DNA from: Gastranaerophilus sp045639085
GTDB taxonomy: Bacteria; Cyanobacteriota; Vampirovibrionia; Gastranaerophilales; Gastranaerophilaceae
Reading direction: 5' to 3'
Length of the DNA stretch: 25,424 nucleotides
Assembly: GCA_045639085.1 (NCBI GenBank)
Contig: JAZUCM010000029.1
Location: 1-25,424 of the forward strand
Below, piece after piece: positions 14,491 through 22,134 of this stretch (within the stretch, counting starts at the first letter, position 1; each line of letters begins with the position of its first letter). The notes beneath the pieces were generated by a model. The model was not told the DNA's origin. It searched no databases and saw only the letters and a list, made by a program, of their open reading frames with translations. The translations under genes and the position numbers were made by a program.

Positions 14491-15194
14491 TGAATCTAAT
14501 CGAAGTCAAAAATCTTATAAAAACATACCAAAGTGGCGAAGAATGTTTTAATGCGCTGGATGATGTATCATTAAGCGTCGAAAAAGGAGAGTTCGTTGCT
14601 ATTATGGGCGCGTCAGGCTCCGGAAAATCTACACTTATGAACACTCTCGGCACCCTTGACCGTCCAAATTCCGGCTCCTATTTCCTCGACGGCACAGATG
14701 TTTTTTCGCTTTCATCAGATGAATTATCCGAAATCCGCAACCTAAAACTGGGTTTTGTATTTCAAGGCTTTAATCTGATTTCAAGAACATCCGCTCTTGA
14801 CAATGTTCAACTTCCGATGATTTACAAAGGTTTGCCCGAAGAAGAAAGAATTGAGCGCGCCCGACAAGCACTTAAAATCGTCGGCCTGCAAAACCGAGAA
14901 AACCACATGCCAAACCAAATGTCAGGTGGTCAACAACAACGCGTTGCAATCGCTCGTGCCATCGTCAACGATGCGCCGCTAATACTGGCAGACGAGCCAA
15001 CAGGAAACCTAGACACCAAAACAAGCGTTGAAGTTATGAACTTTTTCGTCGAACTTAACGAAATTCACGGAAAAACTATTATTCTGGTTACTCACGAACC
15101 CGATATCGCAGCGTATTGTAAGCGTGTCGTGCGTTTTAAGGACGGCAAAATCATCTCCGATACCCTAAATTCAAAGCAAGAGGCGTTAAAATGA
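14490..15194 (+). CDS. ABC transporter ATPase, MacB/LolD type
   Basis: 234 residues, a stand-alone nucleotide-binding domain. Walker A is GASGSGKST (40-48), the Q-loop Gln is in FVFQGFN (about 92), the signature is MSGGQQQR (144-151; Leu of LSGGQ replaced by Met), Walker B is LILADEP (164-170) and the H-loop is THEPD (His about 202). It belongs to the MacB/LolD/FtsE class that drives mechanotransmission rather than classical transport. In E. coli MacB the ATPase is fused to the permease; here it is separate, as in many other phyla. It overlaps MacA by one base and the permease by 4 nt (ATGA). Confidence 0.95.
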   Translation: MNLIEVKNLIKTYQSGEECFNALDDVSLSVEKGEFVAIMGASGSGKSTLMNTLGTLDRPNSGSYFLDGTDVFSLSSDELSEIRNLKLGFVFQGFNLISRTSALDNVQLPMIYKGLPEEERIERARQALKIVGLQNRENHMPNQMSGGQQQRVAIARAIVNDAPLILADEPTGNLDTKTSVEVMNFFVELNEIHGKTIILVTHEPDIAAYCKRVVRFKDGKIISDTLNSKQEALK

Positions 15195-16420
15195 TAGATT
15201 TCAAATCAACTTTAAAAATTTCGATAAACTCACTAAAAGTGAACAAAATGCGCTCCGCACTGACGAGTTTAGGCATAATCATCGGCGTAAGCGCCGTCAT
15301 CATAATGCTTGCGGTAGGAAACGGAGCAAAAGTGAACGTACAAAAAAATATTGAATCAATGGGCAGCAACCTTTTAACCGTTCGTTCAGCCTCAGCAAAA
15401 TCCGGCGGTGTGCACATGGGTATGGGGTCACGCCCAACCTTAACCCTCAAAGACGCACAAGCCATCAAAAAAAATGTCTCCGGGATTGATGCCGTCGCAT
15501 CTACAAGTTCAGAAACAAAACAAGTTTCATACGGAAATCAAAACTGGGCAACAACCGTTTATGGAATAGAATCAGATTATTTATACGCAAAAAATTATAC
15601 AATAGATTATGGAAGAAGATTTAACCGCGAAGAAATGAATAGCGGCTCAAAGGTGGCACTCTTGGGAAACACCGTTGTTTCAGAACTCTTCGGAGACGTC
15701 GACCCGATAGACAAAACAATCAGAATCGGCGGAACACCTTTCAAAATCATTGGCGTACTAAAAGAAAAAGGCTCAATGGGGCACCTCGACCAAGATGATT
15801 TAATCTTTATCCCTATTTTGACCGCGCAGAAAAAAGTTTTCGGAACAAGTTTTCCGGGCTCAGTCAAAATGATTATCGTCAAATGCACTGATGCTGACAC
15901 CGTACAAAAGACAGAAAAAGAAATTAAAGATCTACTTACCGTAAGGCACAGAATAGGCAAAAACCAAGAACCTGATTTTGAAATCCGAAATTCTGCCGAA
16001 TTTCAAGAGCGAATAAAGGCCACAACGGCAACATTTGGAATCCTTCTGTTTTCAATCGCGCTTGTTTCACTGGTTGTAGGCGGAATCGGGATTATGAATA
16101 TAATGCTGGTTTCAGTGACAGAACGTACAAAAGAAATCGGAATCCGTATGGCAATTGGCGCGCGCGCCTCAGATATCCGCTGGCAATTTCTTATCGAATC
16201 CCTACTGCTTTCCGTAATCGGAGGCATTATAGGTGTTATAGTCGGAATAGTCGGCGCAAAATCCGTTGAATTGTTTTCTAACGATTTAAATATATCAATC
16301 TCTCTATTTTCAATCTTTTTATCCTTGGGATTTTCCGGGCTTGTAGGAATGATTTTCGGCTACTACCCAGCGCACAAAGCCTCTTTGCTAAAACCTATTG
16401 ACGCACTGAGATATGAATAG
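15191..16420 (+). CDS. MacB-like ABC permease (FtsX fold)
   Basis: 409 residues. It starts with a cytoplasmic helix and membrane segment 1 (KMRSALTSLGIIIGVSAVII), followed by a large periplasmic MacB_PCD domain (about 45-270) and an FtsX domain with three more membrane segments (about 280-400). The FtsX domain contains VGGIGIMNIMLVSVTERTKE and IGIRMAIGARASDI, family signatures. With the ATPase at 14490, the adaptor at 13327 and the TolC protein at 11836 it makes a tripartite pump. MacAB-TolC homologues export macrolides, peptides, haem precursors or lipopeptides; the substrate here is unknown. Its stop codon directly abuts the stop codon of trkH on the other strand, with no spacer. Confidence 0.95.
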   Translation: MIDFKSTLKISINSLKVNKMRSALTSLGIIIGVSAVIIMLAVGNGAKVNVQKNIESMGSNLLTVRSASAKSGGVHMGMGSRPTLTLKDAQAIKKNVSGIDAVASTSSETKQVSYGNQNWATTVYGIESDYLYAKNYTIDYGRRFNREEMNSGSKVALLGNTVVSELFGDVDPIDKTIRIGGTPFKIIGVLKEKGSMGHLDQDDLIFIPILTAQKKVFGTSFPGSVKMIIVKCTDADTVQKTEKEIKDLLTVRHRIGKNQEPDFEIRNSAEFQERIKATTATFGILLFSIALVSLVVGGIGIMNIMLVSVTERTKEIGIRMAIGARASDIRWQFLIESLLLSVIGGIIGVIVGIVGAKSVELFSNDLNISISLFSIFLSLGFSGLVGMIFGYYPAHKASLLKPIDALRYE

Positions 16421-17893
16421 TTACGCCTTCCTAAACGTCCAAAAATCACTCTGAAACATCACCAAAAATGGAATTAATTCCAAACGCCCAACGTACATAT
16501 TGAAAATTAAAATCCCTTTAGAAACAGGTGTTAACGCATCAAAATTACCCAATGCACCAATTTGCGCAGGATATGTCGGCCCAATATTACCTATCGATGA
16601 AACAGCAGAGCTAAATCCAACCAACGCATTTTGCTCCAGCACAGACAAAATAAGCCCGGTTAGAACAATTATAAAGAAATAAAACAACAGAAAACTTACA
16701 ACCTGAACAATTACTTCACGCGGCACAATATTATTGTCCATTTTAATATTAATAACAGCGTTCGGATGTAGAATTTTTTGCAACTCAACTTTCATAACCT
16801 TAAACACCAAACACCATCTGGTAATCTTTATCCCGCCGCTCGCCGAACTTGCGCACCCACCGCAGAAGAAAGCCAGTGCCAATAAAATTTGTGACGTTAA
16901 GCCCCAATTATTAAAATCAGCACTCGTACTACCGGTAGATGTCATAATCGAAATCACCTGATAATACCCGTGTAACAAGGCATCTTTTACACTTGAATAA
17001 TTACCATTCATAAACAATGACAAAGCAACCAATATCCCCAAAACAAGAAAAACGCCCGTATATACCCGAACTTCTTCACTTTTAAAAACATTCCACGGTT
17101 TAAATTTCGATAACGCCATATACTGAACGTTAAAACTTACTCCGGAAATAAATATAAATGCCAGCATTATCAACGTTACAATATTTGAATTATACCCCAT
17201 CGTACTTTCTGGGTTAGGCGAAAAACCACCGGCAGCAAGCGTGGAAAGCGAATTACACACCGCGTCAAACGGTGCCATTCCTGCCCAACACAAAAGTCCA
17301 ATCTGAATAAGCGTCAGGGCAAAATATATTTTCCACAAAGCTGATGCCGTATTTCTAATTCGCGGAGTAAATTTTTCCTCCGTTGGTCCGGGCGCCTCAG
17401 CAAAAAACATCTGCCGTCCCGCGACCGCAAACTGCGGTAATATCGCTATAAACAGGACTATAATTCCCATTCCGCCAAGCCACTGAGTAAACGCTCGCCA
17501 AAAGAAAAACACGTGCGGATAATTAAAATGAGTCAAAATAGTTGCGCCCGTCGTCGTAATACCCGAAGCCGCCTCAAAAAAAGCATTAATCGGCGAAAGC
17601 CCCATCAACATAAACGGTGCAGCCGCAACGCTCCCCATCAACAACCACGCCATCACAACAATAAAAAGCCCCTCTGATTTTTTAATATCGTTAAAATTTT
17701 CAATTTCAGAAATTTTATTCGCGCAATATTTCAACAACAAACCTAATCCCAAGCACACGACTGCCGGAACAACAAAAGCAGAAATCGTATAAATTTCCCT
17801 AAAAATCAAAGCCACAACAACAGGCACAAGCATTACCAATCCAATATAAAACAACAATACACCGGCAACGCCTAACAAATAGTTAAATCTCAT
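16421..17893 (-). CDS. trkH: Trk/Ktr potassium uptake, membrane subunit
   Basis: 490 residues, an inner-membrane potassium channel-like transporter with four pore-loop repeats. The filter regions are visible: SGITTTGATILTHF, NSLSTLAAGGFSPN, IMTSTGSTSADFNNWG and SSIGNIGPTYPAQIGALG. Long hydrophobic helices lie between them, starting with YLLGVAGVLLFYIGLVMLVP. It is the last gene of a four-gene operon; its ATG overlaps the trkA stop (ATGA), so the regulatory and membrane subunits are made together. Potassium import in turgor and membrane-potential control is the expected role. The gene ends tail to tail with the MacB-like permease with zero bases between them. Confidence 0.96.
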   Translation of the reverse strand: MRFNYLLGVAGVLLFYIGLVMLVPVVVALIFREIYTISAFVVPAVVCLGLGLLLKYCANKISEIENFNDIKKSEGLFIVVMAWLLMGSVAAAPFMLMGLSPINAFFEAASGITTTGATILTHFNYPHVFFFWRAFTQWLGGMGIIVLFIAILPQFAVAGRQMFFAEAPGPTEEKFTPRIRNTASALWKIYFALTLIQIGLLCWAGMAPFDAVCNSLSTLAAGGFSPNPESTMGYNSNIVTLIMLAFIFISGVSFNVQYMALSKFKPWNVFKSEEVRVYTGVFLVLGILVALSLFMNGNYSSVKDALLHGYYQVISIMTSTGSTSADFNNWGLTSQILLALAFFCGGCASSASGGIKITRWCLVFKVMKVELQKILHPNAVINIKMDNNIVPREVIVQVVSFLLFYFFIIVLTGLILSVLEQNALVGFSSAVSSIGNIGPTYPAQIGALGNFDALTPVSKGILIFNMYVGRLELIPFLVMFQSDFWTFRKA

Positions 17894-19233
17894 CTTTCCG
17901 CCTTATTAAAAAATTCTTTGATAATATCAGCATCTTCAGCCTTTGTAAATATAATCAACGTATCGCCGGAATAAACCTGGGTATCGCCTTTTGGAATAAT
18001 AACCCCATTTCCGCGCTGAACAACTCCGACAATTGCAGGTTTTGGGAACTGAAATTCCATAATCTTTTTATTATTAAATTCTATATCCAAATCAATTTCT
18101 AAAACTTCACCCTGCCCTTGTTCTACGGTTGCAAGGATTCCGACAGACTCCTCGAGCGCATTTTTAACCTCATTTAATGCAGAATTTTTTGCAGAAATCG
18201 CGATATCTACACCCACTTTTTCAAACAAAGGTATATTCAAAACCTTAGAAACTCTCGTAATCGTACGCTTAGTACCAAGCTGCTTTGCCAAAAGCGAAGT
18301 CAACAAATTTCTCTCATCGTTATTGGTAACACTAATCGTAACATCACTTGCCCCAATTTCTTCCTGATCAAGAAGTTTTAAATCCGTTCCATCACCATTG
18401 ATAACAAGCGTATTTTTAAGTGTTTGTGAAAGGTACTCGCAACGCTCGTAATTTTTTTCGATAATCTTTGTCTTGATTTTTACATCCTCAAGCGTTTGAG
18501 CAAGCATCATTCCGACGTTTCCGCCACCGATAATCGTAACGCTTTTTACACTTTCCTTATCGTGAAAAAATGTTCCCGCCAAAATATCCAGCGAATGCGA
18601 AGTCCCCATAAAAATAAGCTTATCTTCAGCCAGCAAAACAGTGTCACCGTTTGGGATAGACAATTCGCCATCACGCGTTATTCCAACAATCAACGTATTT
18701 TTAGTAAACGCGCAATCTTTAACCTTTTTACCGACAAGAGACATTCCATCTTTAAGCTTATACTCAAGAAGGCGCGCCCGCCCGTTAGCGAAAAATTCAA
18801 CATCCAACGCCTGCGCAACCGTCACAATCCTAAAAATCTCCTGGGTCAAAAGTTCTTCCGGCCAAATAATTTCGTCGATAAAAAACTCACACAAACACAT
18901 ATCAGCTCTGTCGACGTTCAACACCTTGCGGTATTCTTCCTTAGAAACAAAAGAAACGGTGCGCACACCACTCATTTTTTTAGCGGTCAAACATGCAACA
19001 ATATTCGCCTCATCCACAGCGGTACACGCAATAAAAAGGTCCGCATTACGAATATCAGCCTGGCGCAAAACCTCGGTATCCGAAGCATTTCCTTGAACAA
19101 AACCGATGTCCAACTTTTTAAATTCTTCTGTTTTGTTTTCCTCACGGTCAATAACCGTAATATCATGGTCCTCAAAAAACTCTGTAGCCAAAAGACAACC
19201 TATTTCCGTCGCACCATAAATCAATATTTTCAT
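17890..19233 (-). CDS. trkA: Trk potassium uptake, regulatory NAD-binding subunit
   Basis: 447 residues with the duplicated TrkA layout: RCK_N (1-140), RCK_C (about 145-215), RCK_N (about 228-365) and RCK_C (about 370-447). The first Rossmann motif is GATEIG, missing the middle Gly of GxGxxG; the second is a standard GGGNVG with an acidic end to strand 2 (KIIEKN). Nucleotide binding by the first half may therefore be altered. The protein sits as a cytoplasmic ring on TrkH and gates it in response to NAD(H) or ATP/ADP. GAGGG lies 10 nt before the ATG. The gene follows yggT by 18 nt in the mtnP-yggT-trkA-trkH unit. Confidence 0.95.
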   Translation of the reverse strand: MKILIYGATEIGCLLATEFFEDHDITVIDREENKTEEFKKLDIGFVQGNASDTEVLRQADIRNADLFIACTAVDEANIVACLTAKKMSGVRTVSFVSKEEYRKVLNVDRADMCLCEFFIDEIIWPEELLTQEIFRIVTVAQALDVEFFANGRARLLEYKLKDGMSLVGKKVKDCAFTKNTLIVGITRDGELSIPNGDTVLLAEDKLIFMGTSHSLDILAGTFFHDKESVKSVTIIGGGNVGMMLAQTLEDVKIKTKIIEKNYERCEYLSQTLKNTLVINGDGTDLKLLDQEEIGASDVTISVTNNDERNLLTSLLAKQLGTKRTITRVSKVLNIPLFEKVGVDIAISAKNSALNEVKNALEESVGILATVEQGQGEVLEIDLDIEFNNKKIMEFQFPKPAIVGVVQRGNGVIIPKGDTQVYSGDTLIIFTKAEDADIIKEFFNKAER

Positions 19234-19251
19234 CTGACTGAACCCTCGTGC

Positions 19252-19512
19252 CTAGAAAATTATATCCAGCGCCGAACAAACCAAAATCTGGATTATTTGC
19301 AACACAATCACCGCAACGATTGGCGAAAAATCCAATCCATTTACCGGCGGAATAAATCTTCTAAAAATTTCCAAATACGGATCCGTAATATCAATAATAA
19401 ATTTAAATGGCTGTTTATAAACGTCAATTCGCGGAAAGAACGAGAAAAAACATCTCAGAATTATCACAAAGAAATATAGATCAAAAAGTCTATTTACTGC
19501 ACTAACCATCAT
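19252..19512 (-). CDS. yggT: YggT-family membrane protein
   Basis: 86 residues, the size of one YggT unit. It has two hydrophobic segments (LYFFVIILRCFFSFFP, and FSPIVAVIVLQIIQILVCSA) and the family's central part with DITDPYLEIFRRFIPP followed by a Gly-x-x-D/F-S-P-I/V-like turn. The exact role is unknown; relatives have been linked to osmotic shock, to division-site membranes and, in plastids and cyanobacteria, to thylakoid and chloroplast division proteins (YlmG). The start is one of two adjacent ATGs (19512 or 19509), with AAGG about 8-11 nt upstream. Placement next to trk genes fits an osmotic role, but that is inference. Confidence 0.9.
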   Translation of the reverse strand: MMVSAVNRLFDLYFFVIILRCFFSFFPRIDVYKQPFKFIIDITDPYLEIFRRFIPPVNGLDFSPIVAVIVLQIIQILVCSALDIIF

Positions 19513-19530
19513 TCACTTTAGCCTTTCTTT

Positions 19531-20334
19531 TTACAATTGCGAATTCTTTTTCGTAAACGCGCATTCACAATTATCACGTTCTACAGGAATATTTTCTATC
19601 ATACTGAATAATAAAGATTTCAAATTCGCCACATTATTATTAAACACTTCAATAACAGCATGGTGAGAAACCGGCGGAACATCGCCAACGAGCCCCGCAT
19701 CGTAATCAGTAATCAAAGAAATATTCAACGGACACATATCCATTTCCTTAACCAAATAAGCCTCAGGAAACGCCGTCATATTGATAACTTCCCAACCTTG
19801 GTTTGTAAAGAATTTAGACTCAGATTTTGTTGAAAAACGTGGCCCGTTAATTACAACAACCGTACCTGTTTCGTGAACCGTAATCCCTAAATCTTTAGCC
19901 GTCTTAATCGCCAAACTTCTAAGTTCCGGACAGTAAGTCTCAGCGGGTGACGGATGTGTAACAATAGGACCTTCAAAGAACGTAGATTTTCTTCCATCGG
20001 TCCAATCAACAAATTGATCACAAATTACAAAATGCCCCGGCTCAACATGTTTTTGCAAACTTCCGGCCGCGCACGGAGAAATTACGCGCTGCACACCTAA
20101 AGACTTCATCGCCCAAACGTTTGCTCGATAATTAATCAAATGCGGCAAAATTGTATGGTTTCTGCCATGACGAGGAATAAACGCAACTTTATGCGGCCCG
20201 ATTTTGCCGACAAACGCACTGTCACTAGGCATCCCATAAGGTGTTTCTATCTTAATTTCTTCGACATCTTCTAAAAACTTGTAAAACCCGGAACCGCCAA
20301 AAACGCCGATTGTCGCAATTTGTTTATTCTCCAT
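19531..20334 (-). CDS. mtnP: S-methyl-5'-thioadenosine phosphorylase
   Basis: 267 residues, typical for the purine nucleoside phosphorylase superfamily. Visible are the phosphate loop VFGGSGFY (11-18), RHGRNH (55-60), the region ISPCAAGSL, INGPRFSTKSESKF, the methionine motif NMTAFPEAYLVKE, and TDYDAGL. The TDYD residues favour methylthioadenosine over inosine/guanosine as substrate. It cleaves MTA with phosphate to adenine and methylthioribose-1-phosphate, salvaging polyamine by-products. AAGGAG precedes two adjacent ATGs; ATG 20334 has the better 6-nt spacing, but 20337 is possible. A longer reading frame extends to 20412, but it runs across the promoter. It heads the operon with yggT, trkA and trkH. 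Confidence 0.93.
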   Translation of the reverse strand: MENKQIATIGVFGGSGFYKFLEDVEEIKIETPYGMPSDSAFVGKIGPHKVAFIPRHGRNHTILPHLINYRANVWAMKSLGVQRVISPCAAGSLQKHVEPGHFVICDQFVDWTDGRKSTFFEGPIVTHPSPAETYCPELRSLAIKTAKDLGITVHETGTVVVINGPRFSTKSESKFFTNQGWEVINMTAFPEAYLVKEMDMCPLNISLITDYDAGLVGDVPPVSHHAVIEVFNNNVANLKSLLFSMIENIPVERDNCECAFTKKNSQL

Positions 20335-20371
20335 CATTTTCTCCTTAGCTTTTTTATTAATCAACAAAACC

Positions 20372-20400
20372 ATTCTACCACAAACTACAAAAAGGGGCAA
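20372..20400 (-). promoter_or_regulatory. Promoter of the mtnP-yggT-trkA-trkH operon
   Basis: Minus strand TTGCCC at 20395-20400, 17-nt spacer, TAGAAT at 20372-20377. The predicted start is near 20365, giving a leader of about 30 nt that carries the AAGGAG of mtnP. No other promoter is visible in the 18-nt gaps of the operon. Confidence 0.6.
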
Positions 20401-20554
20401 CCATTCAGCCACCCCAAGTTAAATGTTTTATATTCGTGCAGATTAGCACACAATTTTAGCGTTTCAAACAACTACACGAAATATTAACGTTTATTAATCT
20501 TAATTAGTTCGCAACGTTGAACTTTAATCTTTACTCGGGCCTATTCCCATAACC

Positions 20555-20638
20555 CTTATTAACTTATTAACTCTCTTCAAGACTTATTAACTTTGTCAAT
20601 TTAACTTACCTCAAGCAAGTACCTCGCTTGAGGCGCCC
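20555..20638. repeat. TTAA-rich stretch plus palindrome at the end of the gene 20639-21439
   Basis: cttattaa occurs twice in tandem at 8-bp spacing (20555-20570) and again at 20583-20590. The palindrome CCTCAAGC / GCTTGAGG (20609-20616 and 20626-20633) has an 8-bp stem and 9-nt loop and lies 5 nt past the stop codon of the minus-strand gene. Between stem and stop, the minus strand reads TAGGGGCGCCTCAAG, which equals the pilin-leader sequence TA-G11-CGCCTCAA with a shorter G run. Confidence 0.55.
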
Positions 20639-21439
20639 CTACAAACTAAACGAATCTTCTCGCAAAAGCTGTTGCTCAAAAGTTTCTTCGGGTTGGGTTA
20701 TTTTTACGGTCGGAACCCCACCTTGTTTATAATATTTCAACCCTATACCTTCTGACGCGTTCGGCTGATTCTTGATATTTTTTGCATAATTAATCGTTTT
20801 ATGTCCAAAACGTAAGTTCAAATTCTGTTCAACATCCTTCGCCACAACGTTTTTTGAATACGAGCGCAATTTTTCATACTGTTCAACCGCCTTTGTATAA
20901 TTCACAGCCGTAAACGGCTTATTGGCAGAAGTTAACGGCATCTCATACGATTTTTGCCACAACAAAACCCCATCTTTGTTATCCACAAGCATCACTTTCG
21001 TTGTTAAAAAATAAGACGAATCAATATTCAAAACCGACGCAAATTTCATCACATCCCACGGTTCCAGCAAATTTCCGTTAACATCTTCGACAAAACTCGC
21101 CACAAGCAACGTTTTATTTGCCATGTCTTTACCCGAAACCGATATAAGCTTTTCAAAATCAATCACCCCGGTCTTGCGGTATTTATCAGCGATCTGACTC
21201 AACACAATGTCATTTGAATGCAAAGCCTTCACCGACGAAAGTTTTGTCGAATTAACCTTCGTTCCGAGTAAAAAATTTCTGATTATATCTCCGGCAAAAA
21301 TCTCAGATGCCGTTTCAAATCCATACGCATTAGCAGCGGTTTCACCGTTCATAAACAATGGCAAAACGTAAACATCCTGCCCTTTGGCGTTTGCCGCTAA
21401 TCCCAACAAGATAAAAAACATGGTTAAAAATCTTTTCAT
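20639..21439 (-). CDS. Unknown exported protein, 266 aa
   Basis: The N-terminus MKRFLTMFFILLGLAANAKG is a clear Sec signal peptide with probable cleavage after ANA. The mature protein, about 245 residues, is soluble and periplasmic-looking, with an alternation such as VYVLPLFMNGETAANAYG and DGVLLWQKSYEMPL. No domain is recognised. The VLLWQKSYE segment recalls lipoprotein or GNA1162-type proteins that report on envelope state, but this is only an impression. I start it at ATG 21439, because the signal peptide begins there and a TATAAT box ends 6 nt upstream, giving a leaderless message; an in-frame ATG at 21457 lies upstream of that box. It is divergent from cdd, and its stop codon adjoins a palindromic repeat. 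Confidence 0.78.
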   Translation of the reverse strand: MKRFLTMFFILLGLAANAKGQDVYVLPLFMNGETAANAYGFETASEIFAGDIIRNFLLGTKVNSTKLSSVKALHSNDIVLSQIADKYRKTGVIDFEKLISVSGKDMANKTLLVASFVEDVNGNLLEPWDVMKFASVLNIDSSYFLTTKVMLVDNKDGVLLWQKSYEMPLTSANKPFTAVNYTKAVEQYEKLRSYSKNVVAKDVEQNLNLRFGHKTINYAKNIKNQPNASEGIGLKYYKQGGVPTVKITQPEETFEQQLLREDSFSL

Positions 21440-21445
21440 ACCAAC

Positions 21446-21451
21446 ATTATA
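21446..21451 (-). promoter_or_regulatory. -10 box of the exported-protein gene (leaderless spacing)
   Basis: Minus strand TATAAT followed by 6 nt (GTTGGT) and the ATG at 21437-21439. The -35 region is poor. The spacing repeats that of ribE, the MFS gene, the gene at 522 and all three pilin leader peptides. Confidence 0.5.
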
Positions 21452-21511
21452 CTCCAAACAAACGATTTTTAAAACACCACAATATTGTAAAATAAAAGAC
21501 CGAGGTGTCGA

Positions 21512-21892
21512 ATGGATTACAAAGAGTTATTAGAAAAAGCAAAAGAAGTTTCAAAACACGCCTATGCGCCGTTTTCAAACTACAAAGTCGGTGCTTGTGT
21601 CGTGACAGAAGATGACCAAACTTTTTGCGGTTGCAATTTTGAAAACAGCAGCTACGGACTAACGATTTGCGCCGAGCGCAACGCTGTCGGCAGCGCAATT
21701 GCAAGCGGCCACACAAAAATAAAAGCGGTAGCCCTCTACTCACCAAACAGCGACAACTGCTTGCCGTGCGGCGCTTGCAGACAAGTGTTAAATGAATTCA
21801 AAACCGATGATATCGACGTCATTACTGAAATAAACGGCGAACCCCAAGTTTACAAACTTAGCTACCTCATGCCGGAAGGCTTTAAACTATAG
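21512..21892 (+). CDS. cdd: Cytidine deaminase
   Basis: 126 residues, the usual small tetrameric form. The zinc site is complete: C53-A-E55 in TICAERNAV, with Glu55 as proton shuttle, and P85-C86-G-A-C89-R-Q. The substrate stretch YAPFSNYKVGACV and FENSSYG are also typical. It deaminates cytidine and deoxycytidine to the uridine forms in pyrimidine salvage. GAGGTG lies 5 nt before the ATG, and a TAAAAT box at 21488-21493 may be its -10. It is divergent from the exported-protein gene and is followed after 35 nt by a small Cys/His protein. Confidence 0.96.
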   Translation: MDYKELLEKAKEVSKHAYAPFSNYKVGACVVTEDDQTFCGCNFENSSYGLTICAERNAVGSAIASGHTKIKAVALYSPNSDNCLPCGACRQVLNEFKTDDIDVITEINGEPQVYKLSYLMPEGFKL

Positions 21893-21927
21893 CGCACGTC
21901 TCACCGCCTCAACAGGCCCAACATCCT

Positions 21928-22134
21928 ATGTATATATTTGAACTAATTATAAAAAAGTTTTTCAAAAAAAATAACGGTTTTATCAGACAAAAAACGCAAG
22001 AAGAGCTTGAAGAAGAACGTTGCGAACATGTTTTTATGCCAATCGACAGCACCGGCGAAATTCTGGCATGTAGAAAATGTGGAGCGGTCGTCCAGAAAAA
22101 TCGTTTAAAATATATAAAAAACCAAGTTGATTAA
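21928..22134 (+). CDS. Small protein with a Cys/His zinc-ribbon-like pattern, 68 aa
   Basis: The sequence begins MYIFELIIKKFFKKNNGFIR, amphipathic and basic, then an acidic helix (TQEELEEERCEHVF), then ILACRKCGAVV. The pattern C-E-H ... C-x-x-C-G could bind zinc. No family is recognised. The ribosome-binding site is poor, so it is probably expressed with cdd, whose stop is 35 nt upstream. Its last 30 nt overlap the 3' end of the convergent mlaE-like gene. The Cys/His spacing and the lack of any other gene in this interval support a real gene, but it could be a chance frame. Confidence 0.55.
   Translation: MYIFELIIKKFFKKNNGFIRQKTQEELEEERCEHVFMPIDSTGEILACRKCGAVVQKNRLKYIKNQVD

Noticed and set aside
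11836..16420. Macrolide-resistance operon
   Set aside because: MacAB-TolC homology alone does not show a drug substrate; these pumps also export peptides, lipids and haem precursors.
18496..19479. A 327-codon open frame on the plus strand opposite trkA and yggT
   Set aside because: It runs antisense through two clear genes, has a composition rich in Asn, Arg, His and Lys with no recognisable domain, and no ribosome-binding site. It is a shadow frame.
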